NCBI GenBank assembly: GCA_905250125.1
Contig: CAJNOL010000407.1
Location: 80,402-144,401, forward strand
Source: Rotaria sordida
Taxonomy: Eukaryota > Rotifera > Eurotatoria > Philodinida > Philodinidae
Length of the DNA stretch: 64,000 bases
Direction of reading: 5' to 3'
A program made the position numbers and the translations under genes. The notes beneath the pieces were generated by a model. The model worked only from the letters and a program-made list of their open reading frames with translations. It did no database searches and was not told the origin of the DNA. Below are positions 1 through 11,705 of this stretch, in pieces (the first letter of the stretch is position 1; each line of letters starts with the position of its first letter).

Positions 1-32
1 AGTAAAACAATAATTTTCTTTTTTTTGTTAAG

Positions 33-319
33 GTAATTGAAGGTGGTATTGATATGGGAACATCAACAGGAGATATTGCTCATGGTTTAGAACAAAATAC
101 TGATCAACTAGAATTAAGTCCAGGAGAATTAATTGCAACAAATGAAAATAATACAAATGATGCAGGTGAAACCACTACAAGTGCCTTGCAGAATGGTAAA
201 TTATATTTTTAAAGTTATTGATTTTAATTTGTTTCTCTTTTTTTTTTTTAGATGAAGTTTTAGATGAACATGAAGAAGACCAAACAAATGCAGGTGAAGA
301 TATTCCTGATGAACAATAA
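33..319 (+). CDS. 3' end of an unrecognised acidic protein (5' partial)
   Basis: Two exons are visible: 33-195, preceded by a pyrimidine-rich AG acceptor at 31-32, and 252-319, ending in TAA at 317-319. The intron 196-251 has GT and AG borders and splits a codon (G|AT), so the frame is continuous across it. The roughly 76 visible residues are hydrophilic and end in an Asp/Glu-rich tail (for example DEVLDEHEED). No domain was recognised. Gly-Thr-Ser and Asn-rich stretches suggest a disordered C-terminus. The rest of the gene lies to the left of the window. It is transcribed toward the PGAP2-like gene on the same strand, with about 900 bases between them. Confidence 0.55.
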
Positions 320-1229
320 TTTATCAAATGATTTCTTTTATTTCGAAACGAATTTCTATAGTTGTCGATGTCTTTATTTTATCGTCAAAAATAAAAATAT
401 TATTTCTTTCTTTCTTTCTTTTTAATTTATATGATCTTTTTTGTCAAGAAAAAAAAAGCAATTCTTTTTGTTTTTATTTGTATTTTATTGCATTCAAATA
501 TGATAAATTCAATGAAAAAATGAATACTATCAAACGAATAAGTTATTTGTGCATAATCATTTGTCTTATGTAGAACAAAAAAGTATTTTTTTTTTCCTAT
601 GTACTATAGCTCATTAAGATTAGGAATATATAATATTATTCCATATTAATCGGAATAAAACAGAGAATGTTATCAGGTGTCATGAACGCAGTGCATAAAA
701 ATCCTCTAGGACATTTCAATTATGAGCAGAACATAAACGATTACTTTTTCCTGATTATAATCAAATATTCTCACATGAGTAACAATGAATTCAATTATAA
801 TTCTCTGTTTATCACCTTATTTAATAGATTAATTTCTTTTTTTTAAATTTTTATGTATTTTAATTTTGTTAAATATATAAAAAAAAAATTGATTAACATT
901 TTTATAAAACAACTTTTTTTTCTCATTTAAAATGATAATTTTTGAAATAAGAGAAAATTGTTTCTTTCTTTGTATTTGATTACATGTCGTCAATTTTATT
1001 TATAAATACGTTAGTAATCAAAAGGAAAATTTCTATATGGAATTAAAATAAAAGAAAAAGAAAAAGGAAAAAATATAAGATCTGACGAAAAAGATGCCAT
1101 TTGACTGCGCCCTCTTGGTTTCCAAGCAATAATTGGTTAATTACACATCATGCGACTCGATCATTCTATTCAATAGGGTCACGGATACGAAAGATTGACG
1201 TTTTACAATTTCTCATCCAAAAAACAATA
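320..1229. other. Intergenic stretch, AT-rich
   Basis: It holds the presumed 3' end of the preceding gene and the leader of the PGAP2-like gene. Long T and A runs dominate. I see no RNA gene, inverted repeat or credible coding region. The open frame from 1101 starts at a TTG and is only an upstream extension of the PGAP2 frame. Confidence 0.5.
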
Positions 1230-2253
1230 ATGGCAAATCGAAAAGAAATAACACCATCTGAAAGTGTTGTACGTATATCTATACCATATTTAACAAATTT
1301 TATTGTTAGTTTACCATTCTTTGGTATGGTTGCAAGTTTTATAACATCAGTTCTATTTACTAAAGAACAAATATTCGAATCTGAATGTGGAGTAAGTTGA
1401 GAAATAAAAAAAAAAAAATCAAAATGAATTTTTTTGAAATTTTTATTAGTCTCGAAATTTTATTCCATCATTTTCATCAGTAATTGGTGTTTCACCTGGT
1501 AAATATATATGGCGTATGGCAATAGCATTTCATTGTTTTCCTCGATTTTTAATTGCATCACTTTATCATAATCAATTTAAAACAAGTTTATTAAAATTAA
1601 AATATAATTCTCAATTAAAATATTTTATATTAAAACAATTAATAAGTTTAAATACATTTTTTGAATTATGTGAAGTTTTTGGTCTTATATTATTATCATA
1701 TATATCATCAAAAGAAAATTATAGTTTACATGAAAAAGCATTTATTATATTTATGTTATCATCAACATTACGTATGATAACATGTTTAATTTTATTTCGA
1801 CATTTATTATATAAATTATTGTTAAATAATGAAATTGATGAAAAAAATAAAAAATTTCGTTTTCAAGCATCATATCAATGGAAAATGCGTTTATTTTGTT
1901 CAGCATTTATTTTTTCTCTTTTACTAATTATTGCATATATAAGACATACAAGTAAATGTTCAAATAATATAGGACAACCATCAACAGCTTGGAGTTATTT
2001 TTCTGCTTGTGAATATATTATTTGTTGTCTTATTATGGGTTATCATGCAACGGTAAGTTTGATAAGTTTTTTTTTTCTCAAATAATATTTAAATTTGATT
2101 TTTTTTCTTTTTTGAAAAAAAAAAAAGGTTTGTTGGGATTTTAATCATTTTGAATTAACGATTTATAATAAAACAACAGCAAAATTAAATTATGGTTGTA
2201 TGAAGTCAGAAGAAGAAATCGAAAATGAACAAAAAGAAATTTTATCGAGATGA
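1230..2253 (+). CDS. PGAP2: PGAP2-like GPI-anchor remodelling factor
   Basis: Three exons, 1230-1391, 1450-2052 and 2128-2253, all joined at phase 0, give about 296 residues (human PGAP2 is about 250). PGAP2 belongs to the Frag1/DRAM/Sfk1 family. It is a multi-pass Golgi/ER membrane protein needed for fatty-acid remodelling of GPI anchors after their attachment to protein. What is seen: a hydrophobic first segment after IPYLTNFIVSLPFFG, a conserved loop around SPGKYIWRMAIAFHCFPRF that matches the family pattern W-R-x-x-I-x-x-H-x-x-P-R-F, several further membrane helices, and the late CWDFNHFEL motif typical of the family. The ATG at 1230 is chosen because it is the first ATG of the frame; the upstream in-frame start is a TTG. 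The protein ends in a charged Glu/Lys-rich tail. The family match is by recall of motifs, not by alignment. Confidence 0.82.
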
Positions 2254-4349
2254 AATCTCATATAAACAAAAAACTCAAATCCCATTTATTAAAGATACAT
2301 TATTAACGCGTTTATTTTTTTTTATCTCAAATCTATTCGTTTGATGTGTATTCATTTTTTGATTGCAACTTTTGTATATCTCATTATTATATGCAAACTT
2401 CCTTCTTTTTTTTGTTGATCTGCTTTGGATTAAATAGAGTATGAAGAGAAAAAAAAAAGAGATTTTATTACGATTAATTTTAAGACAAAACAGTAAATGA
2501 TTTTATTTGTCTGAATCTTATGATACTGATTTTCTTTGAAAATGAATCGTAATTAGATTTTTCGTTTCTATCCTATATTAATGATAAAAATATCAATTGA
2601 AAGATACTGTTGGATTATGAACAAATAAATGCAACATAGGATTTGTCAAAGAATTCATCTAATCTTTGTTCTTTTTTTTCTCAACTCAAAATATATTTTA
2701 TTTATTCAAAATAAGTGATTTAATAATTTATTATAGAAAAACAAAAGATAGAAATCTTTTCTTATACAAGATAAAAGACTTGATAGAGCAGAAAATTTTA
2801 CATGACAAACTTTAATATTTTTCAATGTAGACATTGAATATTTCGTGCTTAAAATATCAAGTTCTATCTCATGAAATAATCAATTTTTTCAAGCTATTGC
2901 TTATTTTATAAGCCTTGTTCTATATGAGAATACAAAAATATAATGAATAAAAAAATATTCGTTGTTATTCGAAGTTCTAATTTGAATTAAATAAATTAAC
3001 AAGGTTACTATTCACATGTCTCTCAAGAAACCTTAATATTTATATCTTACATAGATTGTTATAGTTTTTAAAAAATTCAAGAAGTTATTTGTTTTGTTAC
3101 TTCAATATATGTTTTTTCCCATGATTAAATTTGAAAACAAAAACAAAACATGTTTCTTTACTTTTTAAAGTAAAATTATCGAGGAATGTGGTGAAGAGAG
3201 AAAAGTGAGGGATGGAAGTTGCAAGGAGATTTGTTGACAGTTGAAAAGGTGCATATATAATTTTTTGAAAGTGGAGAATGCTAAACTTTCTTTCTTCATT
3301 TTACGACTTTTTCGTAACAAAAAAATACGATATTGGCTTGAAAAACCTGAAGATTTTCTAAAAGTGGAAGGATGTGCAGAGCACCTGTCGGGTTGGAAAA
3401 TTTTACACCTGATGGGCTCTAGTCGTCAGAGAAAAGTTTAGGACGTGCTGCTAGTCATGGAATACAAAAACCTGGGAAAAAGTATCTCGTATCTTCTGGG
3501 CGATTGTCCAATTTAGATTAGAAAATTTCATTGAGAGTATCAAGGCACAGTTCGACTGGATTCGGAACCGAAAAATTTCAATCAGTCGAGTCGGTGCCTG
3601 GGCTCGGATTCGAAAAATTTGCAACCCAACGAACTCTAGTGCACACTTTCCGCACCATCCCCTTATAGTCTCATCTCTGAAATTATTATAGGGTATGTTT
3701 ATCATTGATCATATCAAAAAAAGTCCAACTAATCAGATTATTTTTACGATAAAAATCTTTTTTTTCGTTTATTGTTTTAAATTTTTAAAATCCTTAATTC
3801 TTTTTCTAACGGACCATTAAATATGATAGACTTACATATTTAATTAAAATACTTTTATCACTTGAAAGATCAAAGAAGATTTGTCATGAGATTAATAAAT
3901 AATGAATTTTCTGTGTTTATGTCTCAACATATAAATAAATGATCAAAACTATTTTTTGATTTGAAACTTATGGTTTTTGTCGATATTAATAATGAACAGC
4001 TTTTTGGAACTTTTCTATTCATCTCATTATACATCTTATCGTCAAATGGAAGGAATTAAACTAAAGATCAATAATTGATTGAAAGTAAAGAAGAAAATGA
4101 AACTTCAGACGAATAAATAGCTGAAGGTAAAAACTGATTCTTTTATAAGATGTCCGAAAAGTCACTTATCAAAAGAAAAACTGTACATCTCCATTACAGT
4201 TGAGTCAAATCAAATGACTTTATTTTTGGGTAATAGAGGAGACTTGCAAGGTTGTATTTGTATAGTTAAACTTCATAAATACTTGTGAAAACTACAAATT
4301 CCGAATTCAATACATAAAAACCTACCGTTTTTCCGATTTTCAAAAACAA
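2254..4349. other. Intergenic stretch, mostly featureless
   Basis: No gene is recognised. Around 3540-3650 there is a less AT-rich patch with repeated GATTCG/CGAATC-like words, possibly an old repeat. Short open frames at 3241-3441 (+) and 3451-3705 (-) have no recognisable domain and no splice context, and are not accepted as genes. Confidence 0.4.
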
Positions 4350-4680
4350 AAATTGCAGGATTTTCTGCTGAATTGTTTAAATTTCTGGACTTTTCGCCAT
4401 TCAGGTGTTCCTCTTTTGTTTTATAAATATTTGCGTGACACTTTTTTGAAAAAATCTCACGTAATTGCTACAGTCTTTCGAAGCAATTTTTTTCTTTGCT
4501 CATCAAAATCTTTGATACGAAATCCATCGATAGAAATGGCTTGGTTTTTAAGGTTTTCACAGCCACCAAACTAAAGATAAACGTCTCTAGTTTTTCAAAA
4601 AAGGTATCATACAAATATTTATAAAGTAAGAGAAAGACACTTGGACGGTGAAAGTCCAGAAATTGAAACAATAGAGCACA
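4350..4680. repeat. Foldback (imperfect inverted repeat), about 330 bp
   Basis: The sequence from about 4370 reading right and the complement from about 4670 reading left resemble each other: both contain a TTTCTGGACTTT-like word, then TTTATAAATATTTG, then a TGACACTTTTTTGAAAAA-like block. The symmetry centre is near 4515 and the arms are at least 100 bp. Translated in opposite directions the arms give similar nonsense peptides (…LLFYKYLRDTF / …LLLYKYLYDTF), which shows the relation independently of spacing. No transposase is visible, so this would be a non-autonomous foldback element. Confidence 0.6.
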
Positions 4681-5087
4681 TAATCCTAGATTTTGTTTTT
4701 TCGATACTCGAAAGGAGGGAGGATTGTTTATTTGTACCCGATTGGGAATTTTTGAATTTGCTCCGGTCCGATCGGTTCAAAAAATCTTTTATGTCTGTGC
4801 TCTTTTTTCACTAAGATTTTTCGTAAATGTCCCGGGAGACATATGTTGTACTCATTTATATCTGTTACGTTTCTCAATGATAAATATGTAATATTGCTAC
4901 ATCTATCGCGACAACAAAAGAGTCATTTACACATCGACTGATTGCTGGACTTCAAATCTTGAATTTTCTCATACAATCGTTTCAGATAAATCCAACACTT
5001 TCCTTCTAAACGACGATTCAAACCTAAATTTGATCTTTACTAAAACATACATGATTAAAGTTTAGCTCAAGTAACACAATTCTAAGA
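4681..5087. other. Intergenic stretch without a recognised feature
   Basis: Nothing beyond AT-rich sequence is seen between the two foldbacks. Confidence 0.4.
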
Positions 5088-5840
5088 GGTTCCCTCTCTA
5101 AAGTGAAATTTTTTTTTTTGAGCGTCCAATCACGATGAAATTTCCAGTGGAGGTGTATCTCGAAATAGACAGCTCACAGTAAAAATTTCAACTCGATGTA
5201 TTGAGTCTACAAAGAGTTAGTAAAATGTTAAGGGTCAAAATTTAGGTTTCTGTGCGTCTCAAATTTCTCCACCATTTCGAAAGCTAGAAAGTTCGGGCTG
5301 ATCTTAAAATGTAGCCAATATGTGGCGCTACAACTTAACAGGGCTTGATCTTTCGATTCTCTCCTAGCTTCTGTTTTTAGAAAATTTCTCTGATGAAATA
5401 TGAAAAAGCCGATGGAGGTAGGTCTAGAAAAGTTAGTTTCTTATAAACATTAATGAGGAAATCGAAAAATCCGACTCTGTTAAGTTGTAGAGCTAATTTT
5501 TGCCTTCATTTTGACACTAAGCCCAGCTTTTTAGCGTTTAAAATGGCAGACAAATCTGAGACACACGGAAACGTAAAAATCAAAAATCCTATTTTGAGAT
5601 GAAAGCAAAACCTTTCTAGAAAAAACCTTATTTTATTCTACAAGAAGTTGAGAAAATCCCGTGCAATATCCTTAAATCTCATTATAAAATTAATAAACTA
5701 TAGTGCATTCGAAAGTAGACACTTAGCTCTATCTATTGAGCTAGAAATCACAAATTTGACAAATTTGACCAAAATTGACATTTTTGGGGAGGGGAACGCC
5801 CTAATTGTGGTTTTCAAAGAAATAAAACCTAGAAAACAAT
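5088..5840. repeat. Dispersed foldback element, copy 1 (inverted copy at 35930-36640)
   Basis: Two properties are visible. First, the reverse complement of this stretch reappears in the third intron of the GAK gene at about 35930-36640. Shared words in the same order include the block around CCAATCACGATGAAATTT (5129), the GTAGCCAATATGTGGCG region (5313) and the GTCAATTTTGG block near 5775. Second, the element is itself an imperfect palindrome: about 5247-5372 matches the complement of about 5455-5575, with a centre near 5411. No open reading frame of note is present. This is typical of a non-autonomous foldback/MITE family; the superfamily could not be assigned. Confidence 0.72.
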
Positions 5841-6402
5841 AAAACTGATTGTTCTTGAAACAACATTATTTTATTATTTTGATAAGAACAAGCAAACTTG
5901 TTCTCAACAAGTTTTATCAGAGAAAAGTGGCTTATCTATCCAATACTTTCCAATCGGCGAAGACCGACCGATTACAACTCGAAAATTACTTTTCGAATAT
6001 TCTGTAAAATTATAGTTATTTTTTCTTCCAGCTTAGATGTATTATATACTATCAATAAATAAATATTCAGTGTTGAAATAAATGTCAATAGACCTCTCGA
6101 CAAACTAATGTTCTACTTGATATATATATATTTGATTATAGAGAACATAATGAATTATCCTTCATTCTTTATTGTTATTTATTTTGTTTTTTGTTTTTCA
6201 TAATATTGAATGAATGAGAAAGAAAAGCAATAGATACATAGAACAACAATATGTACAACAAACAAATAAGAAAAGCAATGAACAATAATAAGAGACAAAA
6301 ATCACGGCGGTTCGCATTGTTTAAAATCTTTATGAGAGAAGAAAAAAGATAGAAGAAATTTGTTCGATTGATATAATGAACATTGGGTATTTTTTTGTTT
6401 GT
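5841..6402. other. 3' flank of beta-arrestin
   Basis: AT-rich sequence that would include the 3' UTR of the minus-strand arrestin gene. No separate gene or RNA was recognised. Confidence 0.45.
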
Positions 6403-9400
6403 TTATGCTTCCGTATCTTCATGACCACTCTCATGACCTTTAAGACGTATACGTGCAAATTCTTCAAAGATAAAATCATCATCATGACCAGGATTATCAG
6501 AACTTTTAATAGAAAAAAAAAACAAAATTAATTATTAATTATTTTTAAATAAAAAACAAAAGACAAACTTTGTATCAAGTTGAATTAAATTATGATCAAC
6601 AGGTACATCTATGACTTGTTGATCATCAGTATTTTGTTGATTTGAAATAAATTCAAGTTGTCGAGATGGTGGAGGAGTTGGAGGTGGTTTTGGATGAGTT
6701 AAAGTAAATGGTAATTCAACTGCTAAATCTCTTTAAAAATTATTAAATAAAAAAAAAAAAGAAAAATTTTTTTTTTTGTTTTTTAAAATTAAGATAATAT
6801 AAACTTACCCTCCCATTGCAACAATTATTTTAACTTTTACTTTGTATTGCACGATAATTCCAAGATTTTCTTTTTGTGTTGTATTTCGAATTCTAGTTTA
6901 AATAAATTTTCATTATTTGTTTTTTTTTTATTTATTTATCAAAAATATATAATGAAACTTACATTGTCGCTGAAGCTAAATTTGTATCTTCATGTTTTAA
7001 TTTTCCATCAAGTGCTAAACCTCGTTTATCTTTATTATTAGCTAATAATGGTGTTAATGAATAAACTTTTGTTAAATTCGAACATGGTGTTATTGGAAAT
7101 CCTTCACTAAAAATAAAAAATAAAAAACATTTTATATTCAATGTAATTGAATAAGAAAAATATCCAAAGCTAAAGCATAAAATAACAAATAGCATACTCA
7201 GTTTCCAATTCGGCGACAGTGCATTTGTAATGAGCATTTGTGAACATACAAATTTCAGCATATTGCTTAACTAGAAGATATATTTAAAGCATACAACATT
7301 AAATAGCAACATTGATTAAAGCAATGATTAAATACAAATCTAATGAATATTGAGCGGATTAAATACAAAAAAACAAAGAATAAAACCTACCTTGATTCAA
7401 TAGCAGCTACATCACACTTATACTGTGTTGAAGAGTACAAGCAGATTTCAGCATATTGAACAACTATATGGTTAATTAGGGATCAAGATATTTTAGTTTT
7501 TTTTCTTTTTAAAGATTTTTATTTCAAAAATGGGAATTTCTTAGTGTTTTTTTTTTAATTTTGTTTTGTCGATTAAGAATTTTCATTAACTTACCAGAAA
7601 TACGAATTTTTCTTAATGTTTTATTAGAATTATTTGTAACAACAACATTCACATTGATACTTTCACCATGATAATACATCTAAATCAACAAAAAACAAAT
7701 AAATAAATAAAAAAATTTATTCAAAGAAACAAAACCGCATATTAAACCTCTTTATCAAGTGTACATTCAAGATGTAATGGTGCAGGTGACATCATAAAAT
7801 CTTTATGAGCTTCAATAACAGGTTGTGGTGCAGGAATTTCTGGTGCATATGTTAATTTTCTTATTGCTAATCTAACTGAACTTCGTTTATGTGATTTATC
7901 TTCACTTGTTTCTGCTACATAAGTTTTTAATTCATAATCAACTCCACATGGTTTTCCAGTATCACCAGCAGCTGGTTGTAATGTTACTGAAGCTGGTGCA
8001 TTTTGTGGAATCTAAAAGATAATGTTTTTTTTTGTTTAAAGACAAAAAAAAACGAAATATTTTTTACTTCAAAATAAAATGGATATGCATTTGGTCCTAA
8101 TTTACGTAAAAGACGTTGTTGTAAATGTGTTAAAGATTTTTTTTGATCATCAATTGGAGGATAAATTTGTTGAGTTGAACAAAATAAATCTTTTCGAAAT
8201 GTTAAACCAAGTACATCAAGATCTTCTCGACCATATCGAAACGCTTTTTTTTTTTTAATGGAAAATCGATTATTATTATTTATTGATGAAAATAATTTAA
8301 TCATACCTGCTAAGACAGATGCATAGACTTTACGATTTTTAACATATTCTGGATCGACTAGAACCACTCCATCTAAAAAAAAAATTAATTTACGTTCTTT
8401 TCATTTATTTTAATGAGAAAAAAAGTTCTAACGTACCGATTGGATCGACATGATCCATATAATCGATAAAATCTCTTCTTCCGAGATAACATGTAATCTA
8501 AAGAAAACAAAAAAAAAAGAAATCTTAATTGTACATCATACAAATTTCATTGATATGAATACCTTCGAATTGGGACTACTTTTTTTGAACACTCTAAAAA
8601 TAAAATATATATTATAGATTATTTCTCAAACAAAAAAAATTTTCTTTTCTTTTAAACAAGGTCAACCAGACCATTTGTATATCCATAGTGATGAGAAAAA
8701 CAACTTTGTATTATGTTTTATCCTATCTATCTATTTATCTAAACACATCAATTAACAAAACATCGGCGACAGCAACTAGAAACAATTCTATTCTACATAC
8801 ATGACAATAATTAAAGAATAAGATATTCTACGCATTTTCCGGACGGAAGAAACATGATGTTATTGCTGCGGCTATAAAGCTACTCACAAAAAAAAAAAAA
8901 CTATTTCTTCTTTGTTTTTTTTTCTGGCTTCATAATTCTTTTCGAAAATGAAAGATTTTGTTTAAATTTCTGTTCTATATTCCTATGAAAATCCCAGCGT
9001 AATAAAAACACAAAAAGAAATATTTATTCTCTACTATAATTTAATTTTTGAAAAGTTATTTTTAGATTTTCAATGAAATTAATATCATAATATTACAGAA
9101 TCAACAAAAGATAAGCTCATCTACTTAGTTTATTTAACATATTGTCATCAGATTTTATTAATCTCTTATATATGATTAATAAACAATGAAAAAACAAAAA
9201 ATATTTTAATTTTTTATACTTACGGTTTCATAAAGTATTAGATAGAAAAATAAACATTGTTTAACGTAATTCAATGAGACAAGAACCAATGCATCGAACA
9301 GATAATAATATGCGTACTTTCAATTTTTTTTCCTTCTTATATATGTAGTCACTAGGATAATGCATCAATGTCCTCTTTATCACTATTTCTCATGATCAAC

Positions 9401-9923
9401 TTGACGCCATTCTCATTCTTTTTCTTCTTTTTATGAGTCTCTCGAACGCTCGTTTTTTTTTTTGCTTTTCTTCCTTATTCTTCTTTCAAGCCTTAATACT
9501 AGACGCGAAACGGAACAGAATAGCTTTGAGAGTAAAAACAGTGATAATAGCGAAAAGAACGTTTCTGAGAAGGAAAAGGAAAGATGATGGTGCTACCAAT
9601 ACTATCATTTTAGTAATTAAAATGCCTAACAGAAAAAGAAAAACAAGTTCTCTATTTAATCTAATAGATCATTTTACAAATCATTAAATTTTTTCTTTGA
9701 GTTAAAGATACAGAAATATTTTTATTCTTAAAAAAAAATTTTTTTAATACTTTTTATATAATAATAGAAATTTTTTAAATACTCATCGAATAGCTTTTTA
9801 TAACAAAAATTCTATGAAATGAATAAAAAGGTTAAATAAAAAACTTTACCTTGTTCCTTGTTTTTTTGAATCATCTAAACTTGAATCGACAGCAGCAATG
9901 CCATTTGTTTTTTGTTGTGCCAT
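6403..9923 (-). CDS. ARRB: Beta-arrestin with a pair of alternative C-loop exons
   Basis: Exons in transcript order: 9850-9923, 8563-8593, 8437-8497, 8307-8372, 8068-8243, 7748-8011, 7595-7679, then 7391-7463 or 7198-7270, 6963-7106, 6809-6892, 6569-6730, 6403-6502. With one alternative exon the sum is 1320 nt, or 439 residues (human beta-arrestins 409-418). Arrestins bind phosphorylated active GPCRs, stop G-protein signalling and link receptors to clathrin and AP-2. Seen: the N-domain start [33 protein letters not shown]; the lariat-loop block [19 protein letters not shown] with its polar-core aspartates; a clathrin-box-like LIQLD; and the AP-2 motif [11 protein letters not shown] near the C-terminus. 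The last two mark it as beta-type rather than visual. ATG 9923 opens the frame two dozen codons before the conserved start. The first intron is the longest (about 1.26 kb). Paralogue identity (1 versus 2) cannot be decided. Confidence 0.95.
7198..7463 (-). other. Tandemly duplicated 73-nt exons of beta-arrestin, probably mutually exclusive
   Basis: Exon A (7391-7463) and exon B (7198-7270) are both exactly 73 nt, both start in phase 1 and end in phase 2, and both have AG and GT borders. A encodes [20 protein letters not shown] and B encodes [20 protein letters not shown], each followed by a few acidic residues. They are homologous to each other and to the same arrestin segment. Using both, or neither, shifts the frame, so only one can be used per mRNA. 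The intervening intron is 120 nt. Confidence 0.88.
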
Positions 9924-11389
9924 ACTCAATAGAAATATTTTTCATGGATAATACATCATTAGGCTTTATGTATATACAATCTAAATAAAGAAAAGAGGTT
10001 TTTTTTTGCTCCTTAAATCAATATAACGAGAACATAAAATAAGTATTTGTTAAGTTTTTATTTTCAATTAAAGGAAAGAAAAAAAATTTCTTTTAAGAAT
10101 TCGAATTTTCGTTAATTGAATTTGTGAATGGAAACGCCTCTGCTAATAGATGAAAAGAATAGAAAAAAAACAGACACCATTGTAGCACAAAGGAAATCAG
10201 CAATGACATTTTGCTTTTACCTCATTTGTTTATTTATCGCCATCAACGACAAACATTAACTCTCATTTTACAGTTTTATAAGCATACTCATCAACATCTA
10301 CTGACATCTATAGATTACATAGTAGATGACTTTTTGCTTGCATAGATTTAAAAAAATAATTGCTAGTGTCAGTTCTAAGGCGGATCTATATGGTTCATTT
10401 TTATTTTATTATTTTACATCCGAAAAATTCGAATATTAACATTTAATTCTTAAGAAATGAGAATTTACCGTTCCAAACTGGTAATCTCGAAAATAAATTA
10501 AATTTGAAAATTCATATCAAAAAGAAACAATCTACATTCAGAAATTTTTTTTCTTCATATAATATAATAGCTCTAATCAGAAAGATAAGCTTCATGTTAG
10601 AGTCCATTTGATCTGGATCCAATTAAATAGAAAATTTTTAGACCTAGTCCAAGTTCGAAACCAATCCAACGGACTCTACTTCATGTGGAATTAATGCGTA
10701 CTCATGCTGTATATTTGTTCGTACTACCGCCCCTATAATACGGTACCCATAAGTACTGACAGTACGCCGACAGTAAATTGCTAGTTGAAGAAGAACTTCC
10801 AGTATACCTCGATAAAATGGCGGTTGGAAGATGATCAACCATTCAAGTATCAAACTGCCGGCGATTTTCGTCCGGTATGAATCACAGACAGAATTTCTCA
10901 AGTTTATCATATATATTTTGAGTGTAGTCAAATGGATGATCGAATATATATAATTGTAAGTTTTTTGAGTTCTAATCTAATTTCTTAGTACTGAAATTTG
11001 AACGTGATATATAGATGTGATATATATTGAATTGGAAAAACTTTGATTCCTAGATGAATAACAATTGAATTGATCATCGAATCAAAAGGCTTACTTTATA
11101 TACAAGTTTTGTTTTTGCAAATTTGTCTTCGAGAAAGATATTCTTTATCTCAATTGATTAAAGTAAAAAAAATAATTTTTGCTTCACATATCATTTGAAT
11201 TAATTTCCATGAAAAGTTTTTCTCGTTTATGAGAAACTTTGTTGACTTAAAAAAAAACAGTAAAGATAAATACACGCAAATATTGATCGAATGTCCTATT
11301 ACTATTTTTGAAACTTTCCTTATAATCTCATTTCATCAAAGAAGTAACAGAAGACTTATCATATGTCGTGTAAATTGAAATGTTTCGGA
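9924..11389. other. Intergenic stretch with a short hairpin
   Basis: A small inverted repeat is visible: TAGAGTCCATTTGATCTGG near 10598 matches the complement of the stretch ending near 10680. An open frame at 10644-10931 (-) has no recognised domain. No other feature was recognised. Confidence 0.35.
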
Positions 11390-11705
11390 CCAAAATTTGG
11401 AAGTTCGCCAGGACTAGAACTATGAGAAAAAAGTTGTCTCAATCGAAACCCAAGATTATAGTTAAATATTCTATGATTTTATGCGGATTATCTTATAAAT
11501 CATCAATCAGAATATAATTCAAGAATGATGACACAAAAGTGTTAGTCATCGCCTAAATAAATTAAAAATACGAGTATTGACCAATTTTTTTTAGATGTGA
11601 TGCAAATAAATTCTAGTATAGTTTTCTCTAGACAGGGACCGAGACTAGATCAAGTTTACTAGGACTATAACTGGGATGAAAAAATTGATTCCGCACATGT
11701 CTAAT
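11390..11705. repeat. Dispersed repeat, copy 1 (second copy about 47510-47760)
   Basis: It shares, in the same order and orientation, an AGTTGTCTC word (11433 / 47569), a TATTCTATGATTTTA word (11467 / 47602), a TTAGATGTGA-G/C-CAAATAAATTCT block (11592 / 47671) and a GTTTTCTCTA block (11620 / 47699). Spacing between blocks is similar. No coding capacity is seen. Family unknown; the divergence suggests an old insertion pair. Confidence 0.6.

Noticed and set aside
1101-1229. In-frame N-terminal extension of the PGAP2-like protein
   Set aside because: It opens with a TTG, has no upstream ATG in frame, and the family's conserved start fits the ATG at 1230.
7198-7463. Both 73-nt arrestin exons as constitutive exons
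   Set aside because: Joining both shifts the frame before the invariant lariat-loop block, and both align to the same arrestin segment.
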